Assembly: GCA_020350825.1 (NCBI GenBank)
Contig: CP070724.1
Coordinates: 1,958,800 to 2,012,847 of the forward strand
Reading direction: 5' to 3'
Length of the DNA: 54,048 nt
Origin: Thermoplasmatales archaeon
GTDB lineage: Archaea > Thermoplasmatota > E2 > DHVEG-1
Part shown: positions 8,643 to 20,998 of the stretch, piece after piece
How positions within the stretch are numbered: the first letter of the stretch is position 1
Layout of the letters: each line of letters begins with the position of its first letter
Notes under the pieces: generated by a model
Told to the model about the DNA's origin: nothing
Database searches by the model: none
The model's input: only the letters and a program-made list of their open reading frames with translations
Translations under genes and position numbers: made by a program

Positions 8643-9029
8643 ATGAAAGAGCTAGCCGAAGTCAGAACCTTGCGAGTTAATCGGTATATGATAATAGATG
8701 ACGAACCATGCAAAATTATGAGTATTTCCACATCCAAACCAGGCAAGCATGGTGAAGCCAAAGCAAGAATAGAGGCAATTGGTGTTTTCGATAGCCAAAA
8801 ACGAAGTGTCGTTCATCCTGTTAAACATAAAGTACACGTTCCGATTATTGATAAGAGGAGCGCCCAGATTCTTTCTTTAATGGGTAGTGATGTTGTTCAA
8901 CTAATGGATCTTGAAACCTACGAAACATTTGAGATGCCTATACCTGATGAATTCAAAGGTAAACTAGCACCAGGAAACGAAATACTTTATTTGCAAGCAC
9001 TGGGTAAAAAGAAAATAACTAGAGTTTAA
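8643..9029 (+). CDS. Translation initiation factor 5A (aIF5A)
   Basis: The protein has 128 residues. The hypusine loop [18 protein letters not shown] is present, with Lys35 in PGKHG the predicted site of deoxyhypusine modification. The N-terminal SH3-like barrel and C-terminal OB fold (about 70-128) are complete. aIF5A rescues ribosomes stalled on difficult sequences. A GAGG SD lies in the end of the upstream gene. Agmatinase follows 27 bp downstream and supplies putrescine for the polyamine used in hypusine synthesis. Confidence 0.95.
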   Translation: MKELAEVRTLRVNRYMIIDDEPCKIMSISTSKPGKHGEAKARIEAIGVFDSQKRSVVHPVKHKVHVPIIDKRSAQILSLMGSDVVQLMDLETYETFEMPIPDEFKGKLAPGNEILYLQALGKKKITRV

Positions 9030-9056
9030 TAATCATACGTTGCTATTCTTGATACC

Positions 9057-9935
9057 ATGATTTTTCCCGATTATTTTGCAGATGCTGAATCAGATTTCGA
9101 TGAGGCGAATTATGTCATATTTGGCGTACCATATGACAAGACCTCGTCATTCAGACATGGTATAGATAAAGCTCCAAGAGAGATAAGACAGAGTAGTTGG
9201 AATTTTGAGACCTTCGACTTTAGGATAGGAGTAGATTTAAAAAAAATAAAATTGCATGATTATGGAAATCTTGATGTAAAGAATTTAAAAACAAAAGAAA
9301 TGATAGAAAAAATTAGGGATTTTACTAGTAAATTACTTTTAAAAAACAAATTTCCTATAGCAATAGGTGGAGAACATTCAATAACTCCTGGAATTGTAAA
9401 GGCTTATCCAAATGATATAGCAGTTCTCTCGCTTGATGCCCATATGGATTTCCGAGAACAATATGAAAACGATGTGAATAATCATGCATGCGTTACAAGA
9501 AGAATTGCAGATCATATCAATATTAAAAATATTGCCATAATCGGAGTAAGATCAGCTGAAAAAGAAGAATTCGAATATGCTCAAAAAGAAGGGCTTTTTT
9601 TTATTGATACATTTTCAATTAATAAAAAGGGGATATCTCAGACTATAAAGGAGACAAAAGAGCACCTTAAGGATAAAAAAATATATCTCACTCTTGATAT
9701 AGATGTAGTTGATCCAGCATATGCTCCAGGGACAGGCACTCCGGAACCTTTTGGACTCGATCCTTTTGATGTTTTAGAATTTATTGAAGCTTTTGCATCG
9801 CAGTTAGTTGGGTTTGATATTGTTGAAGTATGTCCAGCATATGACCATGGTGAAACATCTATACTTGCTGCAAAATTGATAAGATCTATTGTAGGTGCTA
9901 TTTGGTACAAGAGTTCATTGCAATCACAGTTGTGA
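9057..9935 (+). CDS. speB: Agmatinase (ureohydrolase)
   Basis: The protein has 292 residues. All manganese-site motifs are present: GGEHS (about 103), LDAHMD (about 126), and DIDVVDPAYAPGTGTPEP (about 214). The loop DHGETSILAAKL lies near the C-terminus. It should hydrolyse agmatine to putrescine and urea. The place behind aIF5A fits polyamine supply for hypusine. Agmatine versus another guanidino substrate cannot be settled from sequence. Confidence 0.9.
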   Translation: MIFPDYFADAESDFDEANYVIFGVPYDKTSSFRHGIDKAPREIRQSSWNFETFDFRIGVDLKKIKLHDYGNLDVKNLKTKEMIEKIRDFTSKLLLKNKFPIAIGGEHSITPGIVKAYPNDIAVLSLDAHMDFREQYENDVNNHACVTRRIADHINIKNIAIIGVRSAEKEEFEYAQKEGLFFIDTFSINKKGISQTIKETKEHLKDKKIYLTLDIDVVDPAYAPGTGTPEPFGLDPFDVLEFIEAFASQLVGFDIVEVCPAYDHGETSILAAKLIRSIVGAIWYKSSLQSQL

Positions 9936-9985
9936 ACTTAATTTAGTTTATTTTTACAAATACTTATCTAGGCTTAAATTAATAT

Positions 9986-11182
9986 ATGATAATTTCATTC
10001 AGCACAGATATGAGCCCAGGGAAAAGTTCAAAATCAAAAAAAGATAAAACTGTCATCGCTACAGCATTATTGGCAATAATAATCATCTGTACACTAACCG
10101 TTTTTTTAACAGTAACATATTATCCAGATATCATTGAGAATCTATTTAAAGAAGAACAAGCAATAGAACCTGGAGATCTTGCCGATGTACATTACATTGG
10201 TAGATACGCTTCAAATAATACTATTTTTGATTCTTCTTATGAAGACCCTGAGAATAAAACCGGAGGTAATCCTTTACAAGTATTTGTAACTTTAAATTCT
10301 TCTGAAACACCTCCAGATGAATATAATACCTATTCAAATATGATTGGTGAAGACTTTGTGGAAGGGTTTATTGAAGGCCTTGATGGATTAAAAACAAATC
10401 AGGTTGCAACAATAGGTCCACTAACTGCTGAAAAGGCATATGGTATTTCACCAAAAGTGGGAGATACAATCGATTTTTCAGCAGCAGCAGGAATAGAATA
10501 TATACTAAAAATATTAGATATTAAAGAAAATGTACCTATGCCACCTGAACTGGCTCAATATTTTGGTGACGAACCAACAACTATTTATATTCTAAGAGAA
10601 GAATCCCATTATGTTGGGGAGATAATTGACACATATACTGATGCTCTTGGCACGCCCATTTGGGAGAATGCAACAGTTGTCACTAAAATAAATGAAACAT
10701 TATTATGGAAATATACAACCCCACCAGAGGGAGAGTATGAAAATCTTACCTGGGTAGATATAAACTTAATAGAGGGATATCAAATAATATATCCTCAAAA
10801 CGCAAGTAAAATTACAACGATTAATGAAACAACCATAATCTTGACACATTATCCTGAAATAAATAAAAGCATAAAGCTATTTGATGCGAACAATCCTGCG
10901 GGCGCTGATTATATTATTGAGAGTATTACAAATGAAAAAATTGTAGCATATCTTAACGGAACTTCAGAAGAAAATAAAACAATCCGTGAATTTGATATAA
11001 CAATCACCATTCAAAGGAATGAAACTCAAAATATTACTCAAGCATATCCAAAAGTTTGGCTTGAATATGCTCTATCGATAATTAGAAGTTTTGATAGTTC
11101 ATTGAAACTTTCCCTTAATCCTGTTGCCGATGAAACTGTAAACTTTGAAGTGAAAATCGTTAAAGTTTACAAACCAAGTTGA
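9986..11182 (+). CDS. Membrane-anchored FKBP-type peptidyl-prolyl isomerase-like protein, copy A
   Basis: The protein has 398 residues. A short charged N-terminus is followed by a membrane segment at about 28-50. An FKBP-like domain follows, with DVHYIGR, IFDSSYEDPENK and FIEGLDGLK-type motifs and an AYG box at about 60-190. The C-terminal half, rich in Asn-linked sequon patterns (NxT/S), is unlike known FKBP inserts. It probably folds or chaperones proteins outside the membrane. A start at the second ATG (10007) is equally possible. Its first 275 bp are about 94 percent identical to the next gene, while the rest has diverged strongly. Confidence 0.83.
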   Translation: MIISFSTDMSPGKSSKSKKDKTVIATALLAIIIICTLTVFLTVTYYPDIIENLFKEEQAIEPGDLADVHYIGRYASNNTIFDSSYEDPENKTGGNPLQVFVTLNSSETPPDEYNTYSNMIGEDFVEGFIEGLDGLKTNQVATIGPLTAEKAYGISPKVGDTIDFSAAAGIEYILKILDIKENVPMPPELAQYFGDEPTTIYILREESHYVGEIIDTYTDALGTPIWENATVVTKINETLLWKYTTPPEGEYENLTWVDINLIEGYQIIYPQNASKITTINETTIILTHYPEINKSIKLFDANNPAGADYIIESITNEKIVAYLNGTSEENKTIREFDITITIQRNETQNITQAYPKVWLEYALSIIRSFDSSLKLSLNPVADETVNFEVKIVKVYKPS

Positions 11183-11199
11183 TCTTTAATTTCCTTTTC
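11166..11199. repeat. Relic of the recJ-like gene tail, first copy
   Basis: These 34 bases match 12560-12593 exactly. On the minus strand they still encode EKEIKDQLGL and a stop, the last residues of the DHH nuclease whose real gene ends at 12561. It was left by the duplication that made the two FKBP-like genes. Confidence 0.85.
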
Positions 11200-11403
11200 C
11201 ACCAAAAACAAAGTAATAAGCAAGTTGAATTTTGTAAAATTTGCTTTCATTTCCTTACATTAACAAAGAGAATTCGGATTTGAATTTAAAATTGGAGTAT
11301 TACTATTATACTGTTAATAAAATGAAAGAAAGGTCCTTCTTAGAGTAAAAAAAGTTAGGTTATATTGTTTAATTATTATGTTATACGGGGGGTTAGTTTA
11401 TAT

Positions 11404-12576
11404 ATGATAATTTCATTCAACACAGATATGAACCCAGGGAAAAGTTCAAAACCAAAAAAAGATAAAACTGTCATCGCTGCAGCATTATTGGCAATAACAA
11501 TCATCTGTACACTAACCGTTTTTTTAATAGTAACATATTATCCAGACATCATTGAGAATCTATTTAAAGAAGAACAAACAATAGAATCTGGAGATCTTGC
11601 CGATGTACATTACATTGGTAGATACACCTCAAATAATGAAATTTTTGATTCTTCTTATGACGACCCTGAAAATAAAACAGGGGGTACACCATTAAAAATA
11701 TTTGTCAATTTGAACAGGAGTGAATTGCCACCCGAAGGATACGAAGGTTACTCTTCAGAGGTAATTGATGGTTTACTTGAGGGACTTGTCGGATTAAAAG
11801 AAGGAGTTACAACAACTATTGGACCTATACCTCCAGAGAAAGCATATGGAGCTAATAAACTAAAAATAGGCGATATTTTCAGTACAAGTAATCTTGCAAT
11901 GGTATTGAACCAAACAGTACAGGTCATCAATCTCACAGAAGAGAGTATAAGTTTTAAATGGGTAAATATGGAAAATTTTGGTAAATTTACAATGCCTCAG
12001 TTGATTATAAAAGATCTAATAAGTACAAATATAAGCGATATGGTTATTTATCCACCTCCATACTATTTATGGGAAAACTCTACAGAGATAATAAACATTT
12101 CAGATGAAACAGCTACTGTTTATACTACTCCTACAAAAAGCGAAAATATTACTGAAGCTATAGAAGGGGCTCAGTATGAAGATACTGCGATTTTTATTTT
12201 TCCAGATGCAACAACTGCAGTTTGGAATGATACCACTATAACGATTACTTCTTCTCCTGAAATAGGCAAAAACTACACGTTAACCCAAGAAGGCCCAGAG
12301 GGTCCTATAACTTTGATATTTACTGTTGAAAATATCACCAACAATACAATTAATATTTCATTTGTATTTGAAGGGCAAAAATCCTATCAAGAATCAATCA
12401 AGACACTTGAATTCAATAGGACATTTACTATGCCTAGGATGTACAACAGCATTCCATCGATGTATATGTATATTTTTGAAGAAGATATTCTTAATGCAGG
12501 ATACAGTACACATGAACTAGCTGGAGAGGAACTAATCTTCGAGGTTTCTATAAAAGAAATTTACAAACCAAGTTGA
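11404..12576 (+). CDS. Membrane-anchored FKBP-type peptidyl-prolyl isomerase-like protein, copy B
   Basis: This encodes 390 residues from the ATG at 11404; an upstream TTG at 11365 only adds unrelated residues. It is a tandem paralogue of the preceding gene. The N-terminal cytosolic segment, membrane helix and start of the FKBP domain are nearly the same. The FKBP core is retained (ADVHYIGRY, IFDSSYDDPENK, LLEGLVGLKEG, PEKAYG). The outer half is only distantly similar. It ends YKPS like copy A. Its 3' end overlaps the convergent RecJ-like gene by 16 bp. Confidence 0.83.
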   Translation: MIISFNTDMNPGKSSKPKKDKTVIAAALLAITIICTLTVFLIVTYYPDIIENLFKEEQTIESGDLADVHYIGRYTSNNEIFDSSYDDPENKTGGTPLKIFVNLNRSELPPEGYEGYSSEVIDGLLEGLVGLKEGVTTTIGPIPPEKAYGANKLKIGDIFSTSNLAMVLNQTVQVINLTEESISFKWVNMENFGKFTMPQLIIKDLISTNISDMVIYPPPYYLWENSTEIINISDETATVYTTPTKSENITEAIEGAQYEDTAIFIFPDATTAVWNDTTITITSSPEIGKNYTLTQEGPEGPITLIFTVENITNNTINISFVFEGQKSYQESIKTLEFNRTFTMPRMYNSIPSMYMYIFEEDILNAGYSTHELAGEELIFEVSIKEIYKPS

Positions 12577-13934
12577 TCTTTAATTTCCTTTTCAAGCAAA
12601 TCCAAAAACTCTTCTTCTTTTCCTTTAGGAATGGTAGCACCAGCAGCAATGTTATGGCCTCCCCCAATGCCATTTAATTCTTTAGCTGCATTTCTTAACG
12701 CAGATGATAAATCCAATCCTTTATCAACAAAATCGTGAGTGGTTCGTGCTGACACTTTTACATCTCCATTTTCAGTATATGCAAAACCAATCAATGGTAA
12801 ATTACTATCAACATCTTCTGAGTTCAACATCATATTTGTGACAATTCCGATAATGGTATCGCGTATTCCTTCACCAGCATGAAAGAATTGTAAAAACGTT
12901 CTTTTTTGTATTTTCTCTTCTTTTGCAAACTGTAAACCTTCCACTAAATTACGTCTATGTCCTCCCAGTAAGTTACACGCCTTTTTCAGCCACTTGTCTC
13001 TATCACCTAGGCACACATTAAGTCCTACCTCATATTGATCATATCGTGCCGTAGAATTCAAAAGTGTGGCAAATTCTTTAGCATCATGTAGCTCAGTACC
13101 TGGCTTCTCTTTACTTAGAATGTATATTTCCCCAATTAATCGTGCAGCGATTTTATGTCCAAAACCTTTGGTAAGAAGTATCTGTGCAATAGACGATATG
13201 ATTTTTTGCCTCTCTTCTTTATTTAGATCAATCCATTTTCGCCAGTAATCCCCGTCTTTTAATCGAACATTCAAATCCTGTAAAAATGAAACACATGCAT
13301 CTTCCCTCCTGCTTAAGCCAGGGATGAATGGATCACCTGAATACTGCAGTAACTTAGATATGGGGCGTGTTTCTCTACCGAAATACCGTACATCCATCAT
13401 ATTTTGAATCACACCTGTCGATTTTCCATCCATTAATATCTCGCGGTTCATACCCTGAAGTTTACAGAATTTTCTATCTTGCAAGTCTCCACATGCTCCA
13501 ACAATTGCTAGTGCGGACAAATCCATGTTTTTTAAATCAATACATTTAGAAACAAGATATGTTACACCTGCACCACTAATATCATATGCTCCTTCAAGAC
13601 CAAATAAATGAGGGTTTAGATGGAAAGGTAGGTTTGAGTCTTTTGGACAGGTATGATGATCAGTAATTATCTTATTGATATCTGGGTAATCTGTACTAAT
13701 ACTGCTTCCAAGATCTGTAAACCAAACCAGCTCATGGTTTTCATCTGTCAATTTATTTAGAATAAAATCATCTAACTGTTTTACACATTCTATAGAATAT
13801 TTTTTCCCTAACCTTTTTAGCGTTTCAGATGCTATTGCTCCAGCAGTTATACCATCTGCATCTATATGAGTAACTATATGAATCTCTTTTGAATGATTGA
13901 TAATGTTTCTTATCTCTATTGCTCTTTTTAACAA
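12561..13934 (-). CDS. Archaeal RecJ-like DHH nuclease
   Basis: The protein has 457 residues. THIDADG at about 22-28, DLG near 73 and DHH near 94 are the DHH-family metal motifs. The C-terminal DHHA1 domain has GGGHNIAAGATIP near 424. Archaeal homologues act as single-strand-specific or 3'-5' exonucleases and some associate with GINS (GAN). The start is TTG at 13934; no ATG lies nearby in frame. The gene is convergent with FKBP copy B and follows the PFOR gene in the same direction, 81 bp away. Confidence 0.88.
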   Translation of the reverse strand: MLKRAIEIRNIINHSKEIHIVTHIDADGITAGAIASETLKRLGKKYSIECVKQLDDFILNKLTDENHELVWFTDLGSSISTDYPDINKIITDHHTCPKDSNLPFHLNPHLFGLEGAYDISGAGVTYLVSKCIDLKNMDLSALAIVGACGDLQDRKFCKLQGMNREILMDGKSTGVIQNMMDVRYFGRETRPISKLLQYSGDPFIPGLSRREDACVSFLQDLNVRLKDGDYWRKWIDLNKEERQKIISSIAQILLTKGFGHKIAARLIGEIYILSKEKPGTELHDAKEFATLLNSTARYDQYEVGLNVCLGDRDKWLKKACNLLGGHRRNLVEGLQFAKEEKIQKRTFLQFFHAGEGIRDTIIGIVTNMMLNSEDVDSNLPLIGFAYTENGDVKVSARTTHDFVDKGLDLSSALRNAAKELNGIGGGHNIAAGATIPKGKEEEFLDLLEKEIKDQLGL

Positions 13935-14015
13935 CTGAGTGCACCAACGTAAATGTAATGCAAAAAGGCCAAATTAGTCTTTCGAAACAATTTAAAAATA
14001 AAATATAAAGAATCA

Positions 14016-17552
<3,537 letters not shown>

Positions 17553-17635
17553 TCAAATTTATATGATGTAATAATTTTTACTCTTTGTTTGCCCTTTTCT
17601 ATTGGATATTTTCTTCTATAGCTTAGATTGAGCAA

Positions 17636-17676
17636 ATACCAGGTATAAAGGTTCTATACATAAATATTTGGTATAC
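17636..17676. promoter_or_regulatory. Nested inverted repeats between PFOR and pyrophosphatase genes
   Basis: ATACCA at 17636-17641 pairs with TGGTAT at 17669-17674. Inside lies GTATA (17643-17647) facing TATAC (17655-17659). The site is in the 270-bp divergent intergenic region and could be an operator or overlapping TATA elements. The rest of the spacer is plain A/T-rich sequence. Confidence 0.3.
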
Positions 17677-17807
17677 ATATTGGATAGTCTATTGATGCTT
17701 TGATTTGGTAACAATTCTATATAGCCTTCTCTCTGATCGGTGTCGGTGCAAAACATAACAATTAAATAAGGAATATTAATACCACAACAACAGGATAAGA
17801 GGTTAAA

Positions 17808-19931
17808 ATGGAGTTATCAAATATACTAGTACCAATAGGAGGCATAGTAGCCCTGCTTTTTGCAACATTTTTATTCTTAAATGTTAAAAGACAAAGCCCA
17901 GGAAATAAAAAGATGCAGGAACTCAGCAGTGGAATAAGAGAGGGAGCTATGGCATTTTTAATAAGCGAATACAAGGTGCTCATTGTTTTTGTAGTGGTTG
18001 TAGCGGCACTTCTCTTTATAGCATCCTATATTCCTGGAAGTAGCATGCACTGGGGTTTATCATTAGCTTTTATTGCAGGTGCTATCTTCTCTGCTGTTTC
18101 AGGAAACATTGGTATGCGAATGGCCACCATGGCAAATGCCCGAACTGCAGAAGGAACGAAAAAACATCTAAGTAAAGGTCTTTCAATTGCTTTTTCAAGT
18201 GGTGCTGTTATGGGAATGTGTGTAGTTGGACTTGGAGTTCTTGGAATTTTTAGTTTATTTACATTATTTCATAACTATATAGACCTTGGATCAATAATTT
18301 CAACAAACATCTTATTTGGATTTGGATTTGGTGCATCATCAATTGCACTTTTTGCCCGTGTTGGAGGTGGAATTTATACAAAATCAGCAGACGTTGGAGC
18401 TGATCTTGTTGGGAAAGTAGAAGCAGGAATACCTGAAGATGATCCTCGAAATCCAGCGGTAATTGCTGATCAAGTAGGCGATAATGTTGGAGATGTTGCA
18501 GGAATGGGAGCTGATTTGTTTGAATCATATGTTGACTCAATTATTGCAACGATGGCACTCGCAGCAATTATAGGGACATTTTTTATAACTACCTCAAGTA
18601 TTGATAAAAATATTATTATTCCCTGGCTCCTTGAGTCTCCTACTCAAAGTGATATACTTAACTACGTTATGCTTCCATTAATTGTTGCAGCAATGGGAAT
18701 CCTATCTGCAATTATAGGAACATTGGTTGTAATTTTTGGGAAAGGCAAAAACATCTACGGAGCATTAAGAAACTCTTTGTTTATTGCAACAATTTTAACA
18801 GCAGCATTTGGTGGAGTTGCAACATGGTATCTTATTGGTCGCCTGGAGCCATTTTATGCAATGCTTGCTGGACTCATAGGAGGAATAATTATTGGACTAT
18901 CAACAGAATATTTTACCTCAGAAAAACGAAAACCAGCTCAAGGAATTGCCGAAGCCTCAAAAACAGGACCAGCAACAGTAATAATACAAGGACTGCAAGT
19001 CGGTATGATAAGTACAATAATACCAATTATTGCTGTTGTTGCAGCAATGATTTTTGCCTTTGAACTATCCGGATTCTATGGTGTTGCATTATCAGCTGTT
19101 GGAATGTTAAGTATCCTTGGTGTATCTCTAGCAACTGACTGCTATGGACCTGTTGCAGATAATGCACAAGGAATATCTGAAATGGCTGGAATGGGACGTG
19201 AAGTCAGAGAAAGAACAGAGCAGCTTGATGCAGTTGGCAACACAACAGCTGCAATGGGAAAAGGATTTGCTATTGGCTCTGCAGCTATTACCTCTTTAGC
19301 ATTAATATTTACATATATGCTGACAGCAAATATTCTTTTAGAAAACCAGGGGCAACCCCCTCTTATCCTTGAATTAAGCGATCCTTATCTTGTCTCAGGT
19401 ATTTTTATAGGTGCAATGCTACCTTTTGTATTTGCTGCACTTACAATGGGTGCAGTTGGAAAAGCAGCATATGCTATGGTTGAAGAGGTTCGTTATCAGT
19501 TTAAGAAATTCGATCTTTTAAAAAGTGATAAAAATAAACCGGATTATGAGAGATGTGTAAAAATCAGTACAAATCGAGCGTTAAAGGCAATGATCATACC
19601 AAGTTTAATGGCGGTAGTTTCTCCGATTGTGGTAGGGATTGTTTTAAAGCCAACTGGACTTGGAGGATTGTTGATAGGATCTATATCTACTGGATTTCTA
19701 TTGGCTATTTTTCTTGCTAACTCAGGCGGTGCTTGGGATAATGCAAAAAAATATATTGAATCCGGAAATCTTGGTGGCAAAGGATCTAACGCTCATAAAG
19801 CTACCATAATAGGTGACACCGTAGGTGACCCATGTAAGGATACGTCAGGTCCATCTCTGAACATACTTATAAAGCTCATGTCAATTGTATCACTTGTGTT
19901 TTTACCACTGATTATTGCACTTAACATATAA
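17808..19931 (+). CDS. hppA: Membrane-bound ion-pumping pyrophosphatase (K+-dependent type)
   Basis: The protein has 707 residues with about 16 membrane helices. It has the substrate loop GGGIYTKSADVGADLVGKVE, followed by the DDPRNPAVIADQVGDNVGD segment, and the third acidic motif GDTVGDPCKDTSGPS near the end. The diagnostic segment GNTTAAMGKG has Ala where K+-independent enzymes have Lys, so it should need K+. It couples PPi hydrolysis to H+ or Na+ export; I cannot decide the ion. A GAGGT SD precedes the ATG. A ferredoxin gene follows 23 bp downstream. Confidence 0.94.
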   Translation: MELSNILVPIGGIVALLFATFLFLNVKRQSPGNKKMQELSSGIREGAMAFLISEYKVLIVFVVVVAALLFIASYIPGSSMHWGLSLAFIAGAIFSAVSGNIGMRMATMANARTAEGTKKHLSKGLSIAFSSGAVMGMCVVGLGVLGIFSLFTLFHNYIDLGSIISTNILFGFGFGASSIALFARVGGGIYTKSADVGADLVGKVEAGIPEDDPRNPAVIADQVGDNVGDVAGMGADLFESYVDSIIATMALAAIIGTFFITTSSIDKNIIIPWLLESPTQSDILNYVMLPLIVAAMGILSAIIGTLVVIFGKGKNIYGALRNSLFIATILTAAFGGVATWYLIGRLEPFYAMLAGLIGGIIIGLSTEYFTSEKRKPAQGIAEASKTGPATVIIQGLQVGMISTIIPIIAVVAAMIFAFELSGFYGVALSAVGMLSILGVSLATDCYGPVADNAQGISEMAGMGREVRERTEQLDAVGNTTAAMGKGFAIGSAAITSLALIFTYMLTANILLENQGQPPLILELSDPYLVSGIFIGAMLPFVFAALTMGAVGKAAYAMVEEVRYQFKKFDLLKSDKNKPDYERCVKISTNRALKAMIIPSLMAVVSPIVVGIVLKPTGLGGLLIGSISTGFLLAIFLANSGGAWDNAKKYIESGNLGGKGSNAHKATIIGDTVGDPCKDTSGPSLNILIKLMSIVSLVFLPLIIALNI

Positions 19932-19954
19932 ATAAAAAGGAGAAAAAGAGACAT

Positions 19955-20164
19955 ATGAAAGAAGAATATAAAGAAGGAGATATTAAAATTACCGTAGATT
20001 ATGATAAATGTACAGGTGCTAAAGAGTGTGTTACTGCTTGTCCAGTAGAGATATTTGAAGTAGTCGATGGTAAGGCAATAGCAAAAAATGTGGGAGAATG
20101 TATCGAGTGCTGTGCATGTGTAAATGCCTGCCCACATGAAGCTATTGAACATAGTTCATGTTGA
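19955..20164 (+). CDS. Seven-iron-type ferredoxin
   Basis: The protein has 69 residues. The second cluster motif is complete (C49, C52, C55, C59-P). In the first, the second cysteine position is Ala22 (C19, A22, C25, C29-P), so it probably carries a [3Fe-4S] plus a [4Fe-4S] cluster. An SD-like AAAGGAGAAAAAG precedes the ATG. It is probably co-transcribed with the pyrophosphatase. It is a plausible electron partner for the PFOR across the divergent promoter, but that is inference. Confidence 0.88.
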   Translation: MKEEYKEGDIKITVDYDKCTGAKECVTACPVEIFEVVDGKAIAKNVGECIECCACVNACPHEAIEHSSC

Positions 20165-20228
20165 ATGTGAAACTCCAACGACTGAAATCTGTGGTGGAAA
20201 TATCAAAATTCAAGGAGGAAATTAAATT

Positions 20229-20843
20229 ATGAAAAAAAGCTTTTATGTTTTAGCAGTAACTTTGGTTATTGCAACGCTGGTGATTTCAAGTACAGCATCT
20301 ATACCTATAACAAAACATACTAAAGAGAATAATAATTTAGTTAGTGATTATGAGTCGACACCTAAACCACTGGCTACTAAAACGGATTATTTTTCAATAC
20401 CTGCCGCTGCATTTAATCCAGAAGGTTCATCAACGACATATTCAATAGATGGTACCTATCTCAATGGTGTGGGGGAATTTTTTGCACCAGTTTATCTTCC
20501 TAGTAAAGCAACTGTTACAAAACTACTCTTCTTCTGGGCTGATTATAATGGACCAGAGGATGGAACTGTTAGGTTAAAAAGATACGCTTTTGGAGCTAGT
20601 GCATCTACCATGGCCGAAGCATCTACAAGTGGAAGTACTGGTTCTGGAGCTTCTGAAGATAATTCAATAGATAATGCGGAAATAGATAACTCTCAATATA
20701 GCTATTTTGTTGTTTTTGATGTTCCATCTGCTGTTATAATATGTAATAATGTAATAATTGAATACAACTATGAACCTGTAATTGTACCAGAAAGCATGAT
20801 TAATGAAGAAGAAAGTAAAGTACCAAACATGGTCAGCAAGTAA
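20229..20843 (+). CDS. Small secreted protein of unknown function
   Basis: The protein has 204 residues. The signal peptide (MKKSFYVLAVTLVIATLVISSTAS) is clear. The mature part is rich in Ser, Thr and Gly with an aromatic-containing beta pattern (LPSKATVTKLLFFWADYNG, VRLKRYAF), resembling surface beta-sandwich proteins. It ends in a charged tail with no anchor. The SD AAGGAGG lies ten bases upstream. A T-rich terminator follows at about 20858-20875. Confidence 0.78.
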   Translation: MKKSFYVLAVTLVIATLVISSTASIPITKHTKENNNLVSDYESTPKPLATKTDYFSIPAAAFNPEGSSTTYSIDGTYLNGVGEFFAPVYLPSKATVTKLLFFWADYNGPEDGTVRLKRYAFGASASTMAEASTSGSTGSGASEDNSIDNAEIDNSQYSYFVVFDVPSAVIICNNVIIEYNYEPVIVPESMINEEESKVPNMVSK

Positions 20844-20867
20844 TTACTAGTAAATAATTCTTTTTTC

Positions 20868-20930
20868 TTTTTAATTCAATAATAGGCAGAAACAACCCCT
20901 TCTAACGCATTTTCTTTGTTTTTTATTTTA
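20868..20930. repeat. Intergenic repeat, copy 1
   Basis: The stretch beginning tttttaattcaataa, then aggcagaaac and acgcattttctttgtttttt, is repeated with few changes at 22200-22258. Both copies follow a stop codon, although the genes before them are unrelated. Confidence 0.6.
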
Positions 20931-20998
20931 TCAATAACATTTATATTAAAACAACTGTTACTATCTACTCCAGATGTATATCCTGGGAAGAAAAATAT

